64,000 nucleotides of DNA, from the NCBI RefSeq assembly GCF_004352855.1, contig NZ_SJSC01000006.1, positions 62,001 to 126,000 on the forward strand, given 5' to 3'. The translations under genes and the position numbers were made by a program. The notes beneath the pieces are model-generated. The model was not told the origin of the DNA. It saw nothing but the letters and a program-made list of their open reading frames with translations, and searched no databases. Positions 45,051 to 55,122 of this stretch are shown here, piece by piece (within the stretch, counting starts at the first letter, position 1; the number at the start of each line of letters is the position of its first letter). The DNA comes from Marinomonas sp. KMM3893. GTDB lineage: Bacteria > Pseudomonadota > Gammaproteobacteria > Pseudomonadales > Marinomonadaceae.

Positions 45051-46397
45051 CTAGCTTGTTTGATTTGACGTAGTGCAATAGACCCTAGGGTTTATGAGTT
45101 TGTTATATTGCCCGATGAACATTTTCCAGCACACCACACCTGAGAGGATATTCCCCAATGATGCGCCAATAAATAACCCCATTAGCCCATACATTTCAGA
45201 GCCCAGCCATACCAGTGGTAAGTAGCAAACAAATAACCGCAATAGAGAAGCATGCAATGCCACACTAGGTGCCCCAATCGCATTACAGGCAGACACGCTA
45301 ATCATGCAAACACCAAGGCCCGCATAACTGATTGGAATCAGATAAAAGTATTGCATTAGCAAACTTTTAACGTCTTCCTCGCCACTTAGCAGACTTGTGA
45401 TCGGACTGACAAATATCATCATTAAAATCGCCAAAACCAATTGAAAGGCAACAATGCTAAAAATGGCAGTTTTAATCAGTTTTAGAATCTCTGTGTAGCT
45501 CTGCTCTCCTTTAAGTTTTCCTATCATGGGAGGCAATGCCATGGTGACGGCCAACACCAAGACGATCAAAACATATTCTATTCGGCTCACCATGCCCCAT
45601 ACACCAACGGCTAAAATGCCATATGAAGCAACAATGATGGTCACAAAGAAGGCTGAAATCGGCGGGATAAATTGGCTTAATAACGCGGGGGCGGTGAATT
45701 TTGCAATGGCGCTGGTTCCTGTTCTTATTACTTTAGAATTTTTCGGTAAGGCCATATAGCCTTGCTTAAAAATGGATTTGAAAATGACTACTAAGCCAAT
45801 AAAAAACGCAATACAGGTCGCCCAAGCGGCACCCGCAATCCCCATCTTAAAAGTGAAAATAAACACCGGATCGAGTACCACGTTAATCACACTCGTCAGT
45901 ATCATAACCTTTCCAGGAATAAGAGTTTGTCCAAAAGCACGACAAATACTGTAGCCAAAATACAAAAAAGCACCTAGCCAACAACTTAATAACCAAGGTG
46001 CCCAAAAGCTGGGCAATAAGCGAATAACATTCGGCTTGGCACCTAACGCAGAAAAGATGCCTTGTTGATAAAACCAGAGTAAAAAAATCAGCAGACTCAC
46101 CACAAGGCCGCCAAGCCCTAGCACGATCGCACTCAAGTACTTGGCATAGCTATCCCTTCTTTCGCCAATAGCAATTGATATGCAGGCGGTAGCGGCGATG
46201 CCGATACCTACTTGAATACCGACAATGAGTTGATAGATGGGTACAGAAAAACCAAGCGCAGCAAGGGGCTGAGGACCTAATTGGGCAATAAAAACACTGT
46301 CTATAAACTGACTTCCCATGATCGCAAATAAGCCGACCAACATAGGCAAGGTTTGGCGGTAGAGCGATTTAAATGGTGAAGAAGTTACGTATGCCAT
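45051..46397 (-). CDS. MATE family efflux transporter
   Basis: 448 residues with 12 hydrophobic segments in two homologous halves, the MATE layout. N-terminal half: LPMLVGLFAIMGSQFIDSVFIAQLGPQPLAALGFSVPI. Mid-protein: LIPGKVMILTSVINVVLDPVFIF and AWATCIAFFIGL. It would expel drugs or cationic metabolites using Na+ or H+. Divergent from a LysR gene at 46634, with a 236-bp gap, so the LysR product may control it. Confidence 0.88.
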   Translation of the reverse strand: MAYVTSSPFKSLYRQTLPMLVGLFAIMGSQFIDSVFIAQLGPQPLAALGFSVPIYQLIVGIQVGIGIAATACISIAIGERRDSYAKYLSAIVLGLGGLVVSLLIFLLWFYQQGIFSALGAKPNVIRLLPSFWAPWLLSCWLGAFLYFGYSICRAFGQTLIPGKVMILTSVINVVLDPVFIFTFKMGIAGAAWATCIAFFIGLVVIFKSIFKQGYMALPKNSKVIRTGTSAIAKFTAPALLSQFIPPISAFFVTIIVASYGILAVGVWGMVSRIEYVLIVLVLAVTMALPPMIGKLKGEQSYTEILKLIKTAIFSIVAFQLVLAILMMIFVSPITSLLSGEEDVKSLLMQYFYLIPISYAGLGVCMISVSACNAIGAPSVALHASLLRLFVCYLPLVWLGSEMYGLMGLFIGASLGNILSGVVCWKMFIGQYNKLINPRVYCTTSNQTS

Positions 46398-46633
46398 TAT
46401 TTAGGCCTTTATGAAGTCAATGATTTATAAAAAAGGGATAAAAGCTCAACTCACTCGCTATACAGCACAATGAGTAAGGCATGCGAGAAACGAGCAAAAT
46501 GAAGGAGGAGTTAACAATCCGTGTTAGTCGTAGCTCTTTAATACCCATGATTCCTGATACAGGGAGTATATTTACAAAGCTTTTTTTTGATAATACAATA
46601 ATCAGTACATTCAGTTTTAAGAATTTCTAAACA

Positions 46634-47530
46634 ATGAATAACGACCATCTACAGCTTTTTGTACGCGTTGCCTCAACCCAGAATATCAGCCTGGCGGGCA
46701 GTGAATTAGGCTTGTCGCCACCGGTTGCTAGCATGCACCTTAATAAGCTTGAAGAGTCTCTCGGGGTGAAGCTTATTCATCGAACGACACGTAAAGTGTC
46801 TCTAACTGAGGAAGGTCGTGAGTTCTTACCCCATGCAGAGGAAGTGCTCAGCGCCGTAGACAGAGCCAAAGCATCGGTTGGTGCTGGCAGCTTTACTCCT
46901 CGCGGCACTATTCGTGTTACGGCGCCCTCTTCATTTGGGCGCATGCATATTGTGCCTGCCTTGAAAGATTTCATCAGTGAATACCCGCACTTAAAAGTCG
47001 ACCTAAGACAGAGCGATAACATTGTTGACATGGTAGAAGGCGGTTTTGACATTGCGATTCGAAATGCGGCGCTCAATGATTCCAGTCTGGTGGCTCGAAA
47101 GTTAGCCTCAGACACCCGTATTATATGCGCCTCTCCTGACTATATTGCCAAATTTGGTGAGCCTAAAACCCCTAAAGAACTTCAGCAGCATAGTTGCATC
47201 AACCTGATTGGCATTGATCATTGGGATTTTGAGAATGATGAAGGCATCCAGAGAATTAAGCCCAATAGCGCAATTAGAATAGACAACGGGGAGTCTACTC
47301 GTGACGCCTGTGTCGACGGTGCAGGAATCACCATCTCCTCTATTTGGTGTTGCGATAAAGAATTACGTGAAGGGAAATTAGTGAAAATATTGGCAGACTA
47401 CCAGTTGGTCAATAATTCAGCGATCTGGGCGGTTTATCCAAGCTCACGACTGATTGCCCCAAAAGTGCGAGCCTTTATTGATTTCTTTGTAAAACGTTTT
47501 GGTGACAACCCTTATTGGGAAAGAAAATAA
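46634..47530 (+). CDS. LysR family regulator (divergent from the MATE gene)
   Basis: 298 residues. HTH at about 1-60 (LFVRVASTQNISLAGSELGLSPPVASMHLNKLEESLGVKLIHRTTRKVSLTEEG) and effector-binding domain from about 88 (GTIRVTAPSSFGRMHIVPALKDF, GGFDIAIRNAALNDSSLVARKLA). It is of the CrgA/DsdC-like group with the GFDIAIR signature. It is paralogous to the decayed copy at 19497-20119. It probably controls the MATE exporter. Confidence 0.9.
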   Translation: MNNDHLQLFVRVASTQNISLAGSELGLSPPVASMHLNKLEESLGVKLIHRTTRKVSLTEEGREFLPHAEEVLSAVDRAKASVGAGSFTPRGTIRVTAPSSFGRMHIVPALKDFISEYPHLKVDLRQSDNIVDMVEGGFDIAIRNAALNDSSLVARKLASDTRIICASPDYIAKFGEPKTPKELQQHSCINLIGIDHWDFENDEGIQRIKPNSAIRIDNGESTRDACVDGAGITISSIWCCDKELREGKLVKILADYQLVNNSAIWAVYPSSRLIAPKVRAFIDFFVKRFGDNPYWERK

Positions 47531-47535
47531 CCCTT

Positions 47536-47574
47536 AACAAGGCCGACTGATGACTCACTCGGCCTTGTTTTTTT
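47536..47574. terminator. Terminator between the LysR gene and kefC
   Basis: Stem AACAAGGCCGA / TCGGCCTTGTT with a 12-nt loop and a T-run; it lies between convergent genes. Confidence 0.88.
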
Positions 47575-47617
47575 CAGGCTTCTATCTGATTTTAATTGCA
47601 CTTAATGAATGAGGCAC

Positions 47618-49468
47618 TTAATGGTCTGGATTCCTTCCCGCCCAGGCTTTATTTGCCGCCTCAAGGCTTTCGTTAGTGCCAAGTTTCATTAAGTCTTCTA
47701 ACTGAGCGTGATGTTTCTTATACAAGGAAATGTAGCTTTCTTCTTCGCATCGTTTTTTATACAGCTCGGGCATCATTTCAATGTCTTTCTTTCTGAAAAT
47801 CTGCTTCAGTCTATGGGCCTCATAAGAGTCAATGCCAAGCTGCTGCATCGCCGACTGGCCGATACTTAAAGCGCTATCAAAGGTTTCACGAAAGATATTA
47901 TCTGCGCCTATGTCCATTAGTTCGAAGGCCGCTTCTCTGTCTCTCGCATTGGCCACGACTTTAAGGTGAGGATAGTGCTTGGCTGCCAGTTCAATCAAGT
48001 GCTTAGCAGCATCGGTATTGCCGAAGGTAACTACTAGTAGCTCAGCGTCAGCCGCCCCAGCAGACTCCAATAAATCCAGACGAGTAGCGTCGCCATAATA
48101 CACTTCTATTCCTAGCTTACGTAGCACACTGACATTATTAGAGTCATAGTCAAGAATGACAGGTTTAATGCCAGCCGAGAGTAAAAAGCGTCCGATATCC
48201 ACACCCAGTCTGCCAAACCCAGCCACGATGACTTTATGATCTCCTTTTTGGATCACATCCTCGTCTTCCGGAAGTGCTTCTGCCAATGAAGAACGTGCCA
48301 TTTTATCATGTAAAACAAACATCAAAGGTGCGACAAACATAGAAATCGCCACCGCAGAAATCAGCGGCTCGATCACACTCACGGGCAAGACTCCGGTATT
48401 CTTGGTTAGCTGAAACAAGACAAAGGCGAATTCACCACCTTGGGCAAGGGCGATGGCAAACAAAGAACGTTCTTTACTGGTAATCCTAAACACCTTACCG
48501 ATAAACACCAACACCAACCACTTTAAAGCGATTAGACCCGCGCTAAGACCCAGTATTAGTAAGATGTTGTCGCTAATCAGCGTAAAGTTCAAACTGGCAC
48601 CAATCGAAATAAAGAAGATACCCAGTAATAAACCTTTGAAAGGTTCAATATCACTTTCCAATTCGTGTCGAAATTCACTGTCCGCCAACACCACTCCTGC
48701 CAAGAAAGCCCCTAGAGCAGGCGATAACCCTACCGCCAGCATCAGCAATGAGCTGCCAATGACTAATGCCAATGCTGCGGCAACAAAGATTTCTCTTACC
48801 CCTGTTTTGGCAATAACCCGAAACATAGGTTGACCGGCATACTTACCAATCACTAACACCAAAACCACCGCGCCTAAAGTGGTCATAAACTGCAGGTATT
48901 CGGGCAAAGCATGTAAGTCAAATAATACGCTGCCGTGCTGATCTGCGGTTAAACTTGGCAAGGTCGCCAATAAAGGAATAATCGCCAACATGGGGATCAC
49001 TGCCAAATCTTGAAATAACAGCACAGAAAAAACGGACTGCCCTGCTTCGGTTTTCATTTGGCCTTTTTCTTGAAGGGTTTGCAGTACGATAGCCGTTGAA
49101 GATAAAGACAGAATGAGCCCTATCGCCAAAGCTTGTTGCCATGGCAAATACCAAGCACTAATCCCTGTGATAACCAAGCTGCTCAACACCACTTGCGAGC
49201 CACCCAAACCAATGATCGACGTCTTTAATTGCCACAACAAGGATGGTTTTAGCTCTAAGCCGACTAAAAACAGCATCATAACCACGCCAAATTCGGTGAA
49301 ATGCATGATAGCTTCCACATCGTGTATTAATGACGCGCCAAAGGGGCCAATCACTATACCTGCGATTAAATAACCCAGTACTGAACCAAGACCGAGCTTT
49401 TTCGCTAATGGTACCGCGACTGCTGCCGCTACCAAAAAAATAAAAAATTGCAGTAAAAAAGCTTCCAT
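47618..49468 (-). CDS. kefC: Glutathione-gated potassium/proton antiporter (KefB/KefC type)
   Basis: 616 residues (KefC is 620). The N-terminal 385 residues hold 12-13 membrane segments of the CPA2 exchanger. They include LFLVGLEL and the regulatory loop [23 protein letters not shown], which in KefC is the site of glutathione/NEM gating. From about 400 comes a TrkA-N domain with [22 protein letters not shown], then a short C-terminal tail. It releases K+ and acidifies the cytoplasm in response to electrophile-glutathione adducts. KefG-like accessory protein is encoded one base upstream. Confidence 0.9.
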   Translation of the reverse strand: MEAFLLQFFIFLVAAAVAVPLAKKLGLGSVLGYLIAGIVIGPFGASLIHDVEAIMHFTEFGVVMMLFLVGLELKPSLLWQLKTSIIGLGGSQVVLSSLVITGISAWYLPWQQALAIGLILSLSSTAIVLQTLQEKGQMKTEAGQSVFSVLLFQDLAVIPMLAIIPLLATLPSLTADQHGSVLFDLHALPEYLQFMTTLGAVVLVLVIGKYAGQPMFRVIAKTGVREIFVAAALALVIGSSLLMLAVGLSPALGAFLAGVVLADSEFRHELESDIEPFKGLLLGIFFISIGASLNFTLISDNILLILGLSAGLIALKWLVLVFIGKVFRITSKERSLFAIALAQGGEFAFVLFQLTKNTGVLPVSVIEPLISAVAISMFVAPLMFVLHDKMARSSLAEALPEDEDVIQKGDHKVIVAGFGRLGVDIGRFLLSAGIKPVILDYDSNNVSVLRKLGIEVYYGDATRLDLLESAGAADAELLVVTFGNTDAAKHLIELAAKHYPHLKVVANARDREAAFELMDIGADNIFRETFDSALSIGQSAMQQLGIDSYEAHRLKQIFRKKDIEMMPELYKKRCEEESYISLYKKHHAQLEDLMKLGTNESLEAANKAWAGRNPDH

Positions 49469-49469
49469 C

Positions 49470-50078
49470 TTATTCGCTCCCGATTAGCTGATTGAGATCC
49501 GCATTAAGTAGCTCAAGCAATTTTGCTTGCTCTATGTCTACTCGCTCGTCGCGCAGAGCAATTATTGTTCTTCGATAACTTTCTCCATGGCGTAGTATTT
49601 CTGCCGTAGGCAGCCCACCATGCACTCCAGTGATGGCGAAAGGCGGCAACCAAACCAATTTGCATAGTTTTGCAGTGGCTCGAAATGGCGCACTCAGTTC
49701 TTTTAAAGAAAACTCGTTATAACCGTCTTTTTGGTAGCTAGCCCCATCACCACCAGCACTGATCACCTGAAAAAAAAGCTTATCTTTTAGGGCGTTGCCT
49801 TTAGAGCCATAAGCCCAATCGTGCTCTAACACCAGATCAAACCATTCTTTGACGATGGAAGGAGTGGAATACCAATAAAGCGGATGCTGAAAAATGATCA
49901 CATCGTGCTCTTCACAAAGCTGTTTTTCTCGTTCTATATCGATCATGAAATCAGGGTAAGCTTGATAAAGGTCATTCACCGTAACGCCCTCAACCCCTTC
50001 AACCGCCTTTCGTAGGGTTTTATTTACGCTAGAGCGTGATTTGGCAGGGTGAGCAAAATTAATCAGGATTTTTTTCAT
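49470..50078 (-). CDS. kefG: NAD(P)H-quinone-oxidoreductase-like Kef accessory protein (KefG/KefF type)
   Basis: 202 residues of the flavodoxin-like KefF/KefG/MdaB family. FMN loop [16 protein letters not shown], then [33 protein letters not shown] and [17 protein letters not shown]. It binds the membrane channel and is needed for full KefB/KefC activity. The stop is one base from the kefC start (TAA-G-ATG), and the kefC ribosome site lies inside this gene, so they are tightly coupled. Naming as KefG and not KefF is uncertain. Confidence 0.87.
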   Translation of the reverse strand: MKKILINFAHPAKSRSSVNKTLRKAVEGVEGVTVNDLYQAYPDFMIDIEREKQLCEEHDVIIFQHPLYWYSTPSIVKEWFDLVLEHDWAYGSKGNALKDKLFFQVISAGGDGASYQKDGYNEFSLKELSAPFRATAKLCKLVWLPPFAITGVHGGLPTAEILRHGESYRRTIIALRDERVDIEQAKLLELLNADLNQLIGSE

Positions 50079-50285
50079 TTCTATGGCTACCTAGTTATTG
50101 GCAACGTCCTTTAAGCCGACGATTAAAAATAAGTGATAAAAGCCCATTGGCTTTGACAACTTAAGTCTCATTGAGATGTATCATTTAAATGTAGTACCTA
50201 GCTTATTCAGCCTCACTTCTGGCTTGCCGCCCCAGTTAAGAGCCAACAGCAAGAAAGAAGCAAAGCCGATAGGTATCACGAGATA

Positions 50286-51131
50286 TTAATTAATCTCTTG
50301 AACATTCATGACCAAGTCATTCCAGTTACGTTGGTTTTCGATGTCATCTTCAAGACGCTGCTCATCAGCAATTGAGAAGCGCTTAATCGCGGGTGTTTTG
50401 CTGGTGGCTTGGTAGAGCCAATAGGCTTCTGCTTTCAAGGCGTCTTCAATCGGCTTATCAATAGACTCATAAACCGCACGTTTACAGGCATTAATAGAAT
50501 CTGCAGGAAATTGAGCAATACGTTTCGCCAAGGTATCAACGTATTCGCCTATTTGATCCGGGTCCAAAGCCTTGTTAATGGTGCCGAATGTTTCTGCTTC
50601 ATCGGCATCGAAATCACGAGCGCTCAAAATAATTTCAAGAGCACGCCCCAAGCCTGTTTGGCGAGCCATACGTGAAGCACCACCGCCACAAGGTAAGATT
50701 CCCATGGCCACTTCCATTTGCATGAACTTATATTTACCACGAGCCGCAAAACGCATGTCCATGGCAAGTGCAAGCTCATGACCGCCACCACGGGCAAAAC
50801 CTTCTAATTTGGCGATGGTCGCTTGAGGTACCTTGCTGATTCGTTCACACACTTCTTGTAAGTCCAACAGTTGTGCGTCTTCTCTAGACACTGCAACCGT
50901 CGACATGTCTTTTAATAACTCGGTATCATAATGACAAACCCAGATTTCTGGATTCGCAGATTGGAAAACCACCACTTTAGTACTGCGATCTCGTTCTAAG
51001 CGCATTGCTAGACTATTAAGGTCGGCGAGCATTTCTTGCCCTTGTACATTGACGCTGCCAAAGTCGAAGGTCACTGTTAAAATGCCACTGTCTTGCTCTG
51101 TCGTGAAAGTCTGAAAGCCTTCGTATTTCAT
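50286..51131 (-). CDS. Enoyl-CoA hydratase/isomerase family protein
   Basis: 281 residues of the crotonase family: VKVVVFQS-like STKVVVFQSANPE, IAKLEGFARGGGHELALAMDMRFAARG (oxyanion-hole region) and VAMGILPCGGGASRMARQTGLGRALEIILSARDFDADEA. The Glu positions of classical hydratases are partly altered, so reaction type is open. The start at 51131 follows GGAGAA; the frame extends 8 codons upstream. Divergent from a LysR gene, which probably regulates it. Confidence 0.84.
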   Translation of the reverse strand: MKYEGFQTFTTEQDSGILTVTFDFGSVNVQGQEMLADLNSLAMRLERDRSTKVVVFQSANPEIWVCHYDTELLKDMSTVAVSREDAQLLDLQEVCERISKVPQATIAKLEGFARGGGHELALAMDMRFAARGKYKFMQMEVAMGILPCGGGASRMARQTGLGRALEIILSARDFDADEAETFGTINKALDPDQIGEYVDTLAKRIAQFPADSINACKRAVYESIDKPIEDALKAEAYWLYQATSKTPAIKRFSIADEQRLEDDIENQRNWNDLVMNVQEIN

Positions 51132-51433
51132 AATAAATTCTCCAAATATTGTCATTAAGTGACAAAAACATGCTGTCTTTGCCTAAAAAGATCACCAAAT
51201 GTGCAAAACAAATACTATATAATTTTGATTTATTTTATTATTGGCCAAATTAAACATTGAGTTTTAAGTTATAATTAATAATGGTTTTCCTTAATGAGCC
51301 TATGCTTAATCTTTATGCCTAAAACACGCCTATGCTTACTCCTATGCTCAACAACAGAAGACAGCCAATCGCCTATCAGGCCAAGCACCAATGATTGAAA
51401 CACGCTTGCCTAGCTATGAGATTTGAGGACGTT
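51132..51433. promoter_or_regulatory. Divergent regulatory region of the hydratase and LysR genes
   Basis: About 300 bp without a gene. It contains GCCTATGCTTA at 51298-51308 and again at 51328-51338, exactly 30 bp apart, with a partial third copy CCTATGCTCA at 51341-51350. The spacing suits binding of the LysR regulator to one DNA face, but no footprint is known. Confidence 0.55.
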
Positions 51434-52387
51434 ATGAAAATTGCTGATTTACAAGTACTTATTAAAATTGCAGAGCTGCAATCGATTACCGCTGCAGCCA
51501 ATCAGTTGGACATGAGCTCCGCCAGTGCCAGCATGGCGTTAAAGCGTATAGAGCAAGGTTTAGGAAGCCAGCTGTTTGTCCGCACCACCCGCAGCATTCG
51601 ATTGACCCCAGAGGGGGAACGCTACTTGCCCATATGTCAGCAAGCACTAGAGCTATTGCAACAAGGGCAGATGGTGGTAAATGAAGAGCAAAAAAGCATC
51701 ACAGGTGAAGTCAAAATGGCGGTGTCATCGGAAATGGGCCGTAACCTCATGCGCGTGTTATTAAATCAAGTGATGGACGAACATAAAGACGTTACCTTGC
51801 GTTTGCATGTGAGTGATAGCCGTGTGGATTTCTACCGTGACGGGGTGGATGTTGCACTGCGAGCAATGACCAAGAGTGCCGTACAAGATTCCAATTTATA
51901 CGGTTTTCAAATTTGTAATATCCCTCATTTCCTATGTGCTTCTCCTGGCTATATTGCTGAGCACGGAGCACCTGAAACCCCGGAACAATTGTCACAACAC
52001 AATGCCCTTTTATATAAGCTTTATGAAGTGATGCACGACAGTTGGGAGCTTTATCAGGGCGATGATAAATACAAGGTGAAAGTCATCAGTAATCGCGCCG
52101 TTAATGATGGGGATATTGTGCGCCGCTGGTGTGTGGACGGTACTGGCATAGCCAAAAAATCAGCCATTGATGTTGCTGAAGACCTGCTCGCGGGGCGACT
52201 GCAACGGGTCATGTTAGGCTACCAGATCCCAATAACAGAAATGTGGTTAGTATTGCCAAGTCGACAAATGATTTCACCAGCTATTCGGCTCATTCGCGAT
52301 GCCCTTAAAACCAAAATCCACTCCCTTAGAGAAAGGCTTATCACAGCACAACTAATAACCCAAGAAGAATGGCCTGATCTACAGTGA
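51434..52387 (+). CDS. LysR family regulator (divergent from the hydratase)
   Basis: 317 residues. HTH: LQVLIKIAELQSITAAANQLDMSSASASMALKRIEQGLGSQLFVRTTRSIRLTPEGERY. Effector domain from about 90 with a CrgA-like layout (YRDGVDVALRAM, LCASPGYIAEHG). The start at 51434 is supported by GAGGACG; an in-frame ATG at 51395 would add 13 residues. It is likely the regulator of the adjacent crotonase-family gene. Confidence 0.88.
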   Translation: MKIADLQVLIKIAELQSITAAANQLDMSSASASMALKRIEQGLGSQLFVRTTRSIRLTPEGERYLPICQQALELLQQGQMVVNEEQKSITGEVKMAVSSEMGRNLMRVLLNQVMDEHKDVTLRLHVSDSRVDFYRDGVDVALRAMTKSAVQDSNLYGFQICNIPHFLCASPGYIAEHGAPETPEQLSQHNALLYKLYEVMHDSWELYQGDDKYKVKVISNRAVNDGDIVRRWCVDGTGIAKKSAIDVAEDLLAGRLQRVMLGYQIPITEMWLVLPSRQMISPAIRLIRDALKTKIHSLRERLITAQLITQEEWPDLQ

Positions 52388-52406
52388 CTGCGCTCACCTA
52401 ATGGTT

Positions 52407-52740
52407 TTATCCCTCATCATTAATCGAGTGGATAAACGCATTAACATAGTCCAGCTCTAAATCTTCATCACGCCCCACGTTGACGCTTTTAACCAAGCCT
52501 TGTTGGCCAAGCCGTAAGCTTTTTAGCGCTAATTTTTCTTTATGGGGTGAGTTAAGCCATTCTGGTAGTACCACGATTTGCTGACACTAATTGAAGCATC
52601 ATTTCTGCCGTCTCAATAGGTACCCAACATTTCGGATTTACATTAGCTGGAGAGAGAAAATGCGTGTAGACATCCAATCGATTGTGACTAACCAGTACGG
52701 TAAAAATACTTATTAGTATTAGCCCAAGCGCTTTCTGGAG
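52407..52740 (-). pseudogene. C-terminal remnant of a MetR-like LysR gene
   Basis: Minus-strand remnants in two frames read HNRLDVYTHFLSPANVNPKC and VPIETAEMMLQLVSANRG, then after a frameshift near 52570 VLPEWLNSPHKEKLALKSLRLGQQGL and VKSVNVGRDEDLELDYVNAF, ending at a TAA. This is the effector domain of a MetR-type LysR protein. The N-terminal HTH and most of the protein are missing. The fragment is frameshifted and has no start. Confidence 0.8.
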
Positions 52741-52945
52741 CAAATAATGTGGTGCTTTATGCTACAGGTGCGATTGTTGGCAGCATCTTGTCTCCAACGC
52801 CTTTATTAGCAACACTGCCGGTTACCATTTTTGTGCTGGGGATGGCAGTGTGTGTATTGCCGGTTGGGGAACTTGCGCGCCGGCACGGCCATCAAGCCGT
52901 CTTTTCTCGGATTAGGCAGTTTGGACTTCCCAGAGTTTGCTAGAC
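52690..52945 (+). pseudogene. N-terminal remnant of an MFS transporter
   Basis: The plus strand encodes KYLLVLAQALSGANNVVLYATGAIVGSIL, then TPLLATLPVTIFVLGMAVCVLPVGELARRHGHQAVF, the first two membrane segments and loop of an MFS permease. A TAA lies immediately before the lysine and no start codon is usable. The frame then leaves the family and ends at TAG. About 85% of the gene is gone. It is oriented away from the MetR-like remnant, so the two may once have been a divergent regulator/transporter pair. Confidence 0.78.
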
Positions 52946-52998
52946 TGTGGGCAACCCAAAGCTGCACTGCGTGAATGGAAGGCATCTAGATAAAACAC

Positions 52999-53017
52999 AA
53001 TGAAAATGATTATCAAT
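52999..53017. promoter_or_regulatory. Fur box upstream of the siderophore transporter
   Basis: AATGAAAATGATTATCAAT. The core TGAAAATGATTATCA matches the 7-1-7 Fur pattern TGATAAT-N-ATTATCA at 13 of 14 arm positions. It lies 65 bp before the first gene of the operon, as expected for iron repression. Confidence 0.87.
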
Positions 53018-53081
53018 AGTGTTAAATTCCTGTTCTCATCGATATAATAGCGCGCTCATATAGGTCTACAGGATTTCAGAC

Positions 53082-54119
53082 ATGGTTCGCCGCATTACGC
53101 ATTTCAGACGAGTTTTTACACTGCTCTTGTTCAGCCTCATTCTTACAAGCTGTGATCAGTCACCTTCTGCACCACCTGCTCAAAAAACCTTAACCATAGA
53201 TCAAGTTGAGAAAAGTGATTCTGGCTGGCCAAGAAGCATTATGACGCGTGAAGGCCTATTAACTCTGAAACAGGCGCCGACTCGAATTGTGTCCACCAGT
53301 GTGACCCTATCTGGCACCTTGTTAGCGATAAACGCACCACTTGTCGCATCGGGTGGCACCATGGCCAATACCAGTGTTGCATCCGAACAAGGCTTTATGC
53401 GCCAATGGTCAGACATCGCAGAAGAGCGCGGCGTGGTGTCTTTGTATCAAACTGAACCGAATGCCGAAGCCATTATCAAGGCCAACCCAGATCTCATCAT
53501 TATCTCCGCCACTGGCGGGGATTCTGCCATGAAACTGTACGACCAATTAAAAGACATCGCCCCGACGCTTGTCATTGGTTATGACGACAAAAGCTGGATG
53601 CAATTGGCGCACATTTTTGGTGATTTACTTGGCCTAGAAACCCAAGCCAATCAGGTCATTCAAGACTTCGAAAAACAGCTAAAGCTCACAAAAGAAGCCA
53701 TCACGCTCCCTCCTCAACCCACCTCCGCCATGGTCTATTACCAAGACGATACAGGGGCGAACATTTGGACAACAGAATCCGCCCAAGGCCGTCTATTACA
53801 AGAGCTTGGATTCACCATCGCTAAGGTGCCAGAATCCGTTAAAGGCAACATCAGTATGGGGCTACGTAACGACATTGTCATCGCCACAGGCGAGCGCTTC
53901 CCCGATGCCGTCACCGGCGAATCTGTGTTGTTATTTTCCGCTTCCGAAGACAGAACCGCCGCGTTTAAAAACAACCATTATTTACAAACCACTCACGCAG
54001 TGATCAACCATCAAGTGTACGCCGTTGGTGAAGATACCTTTCGCTTGGACTACTACAGCGCCAGCCATTTATTAACACGATTGCAAACCCTGTTTGGACG
54101 CAAAAACCATGTCGAATAA
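53082..54119 (+). CDS. fepB: Iron-siderophore ABC transporter, binding lipoprotein (FepB type)
   Basis: 345 residues. It has a lipoprotein signal with lipobox LTSC (Cys at about 24), then the FecB/FepB fold: APTRIVSTSVTLSGTLLAI, ANPDLIIISATGGDSAMKLYDQL, DIAPTLVIGYDDKSW and VIATGERFPD-like receptor segments. It captures a ferric siderophore, catecholate type by resemblance to FepB. First gene of a four-gene operon, Fur box 65 bp upstream. Overlaps the next start by 11 bp. Confidence 0.88.
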   Translation: MVRRITHFRRVFTLLLFSLILTSCDQSPSAPPAQKTLTIDQVEKSDSGWPRSIMTREGLLTLKQAPTRIVSTSVTLSGTLLAINAPLVASGGTMANTSVASEQGFMRQWSDIAEERGVVSLYQTEPNAEAIIKANPDLIIISATGGDSAMKLYDQLKDIAPTLVIGYDDKSWMQLAHIFGDLLGLETQANQVIQDFEKQLKLTKEAITLPPQPTSAMVYYQDDTGANIWTTESAQGRLLQELGFTIAKVPESVKGNISMGLRNDIVIATGERFPDAVTGESVLLFSASEDRTAAFKNNHYLQTTHAVINHQVYAVGEDTFRLDYYSASHLLTRLQTLFGRKNHVE

Positions 54120-55122
54120 CCCCTCCGTTTCTAGTGGAACGCGTTATAGCTGGTTACTGGGGTCAATATTACTATTGTCCATTATCATGGTGGTGAGTTT
54201 GTGTATTGGCGCCAAGCCGCTGTCTATCGACGTGCTCTGGAATGTGCTAGTTGGCAAGGAACACGGTCTTGCTGAAACCATCATTCTTGAAGGTCGGCTA
54301 CCCAGAACGCTAAATGGACTCTTTGTTGGTATGGCTCTTGGCACTTCTGGCGCATTGATTCAAGCAATTACTCGAAACCCGCTGGCGGACCCTGGCATAC
54401 TTGGCGTGAACCTTGGCGCAAGTTTGGCCATTGCCATCGCGATTGTTTTTTTAGGCGCAACCCAACTAACTGAGTTCTTTTTTTATTCCGCCATTGGCGC
54501 CTTGCTGGCCAGCGTTTTAGTGTATTTTGTCGGCAGTACAGGCGCTGGCAAAGTCGACCCTTTAAAGTTGACCTTGGCTGGTGTTGCCATCGGTGCGGCG
54601 TTTGCTGGGTTTAGTTCCAGCCTGACGCTTTTCAATCCGAGTGCGTTTGATCAAATTCGATTTTGGTCTGTTGGCAGCTTGGATTCACGAACACTTATGG
54701 TGCCCTTGTTTATTGCGCCTGTGGTGATTTTTGGGTGTTTTCTAGCCGTGGCTATTTCCCCTGCGCTCAATGCGTTTAGTCTGGGCGATTCTCTCGCCGC
54801 TGCACTGGGAAGCAAGCCTGCTCGTGTTCAAATCATAAGTTTGATCTCCATTACTCTACTTTGTGGCGCTGCCACCGCTGCGGCTGGCCCCATTGGTTTT
54901 GTGAGCTTAATGATGCCGCACATTGCCCGCTGGATGGTTGGGCCAGATCAGCGCTGGATCATCCCTTTTAGCTTTATTTTGACGCCAACATTGTTACTGA
55001 TCGCCGACATTATTGGTCGCGTATTAATTGCGGGAGAACTTAGAGTGTCGATTGTGACCGCCTTTATTGGCGCGCCTATTTTGATTTATTTGGTGCGCAG
55101 AAAAGGAGCCAATGGACTATGA
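54109..55122 (+). CDS. fepD: Iron-siderophore ABC transporter permease (FepD type)
   Basis: 337 residues of the FecCD family with about 9-10 membrane segments. LPRTLNGLFVGMALGTSGALIQAITRNPLADPGILGVNLGASLA and GPIGFVSLMMPHIARWMVGPDQRW are the FecCD hallmarks. The start at 54109 overlaps the end of the binding-protein gene; 54094 is an alternative in-frame start. Works with the FepG-type subunit as a heterodimer. Confidence 0.9.
   Translation: MSNNPSVSSGTRYSWLLGSILLLSIIMVVSLCIGAKPLSIDVLWNVLVGKEHGLAETIILEGRLPRTLNGLFVGMALGTSGALIQAITRNPLADPGILGVNLGASLAIAIAIVFLGATQLTEFFFYSAIGALLASVLVYFVGSTGAGKVDPLKLTLAGVAIGAAFAGFSSSLTLFNPSAFDQIRFWSVGSLDSRTLMVPLFIAPVVIFGCFLAVAISPALNAFSLGDSLAAALGSKPARVQIISLISITLLCGAATAAAGPIGFVSLMMPHIARWMVGPDQRWIIPFSFILTPTLLLIADIIGRVLIAGELRVSIVTAFIGAPILIYLVRRKGANGL

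Noticed and set aside
44887..45078. 63-residue minus-strand frame overlapping the 3' end of the MATE gene
   Set aside because: It has no recognisable domain or ribosome site and starts inside the MATE coding region; not enough to call a gene.
52981..53081. Possible small gene between the MFS remnant and the siderophore operon
   Set aside because: The space contains the Fur box and promoter region and no frame with a ribosome site.
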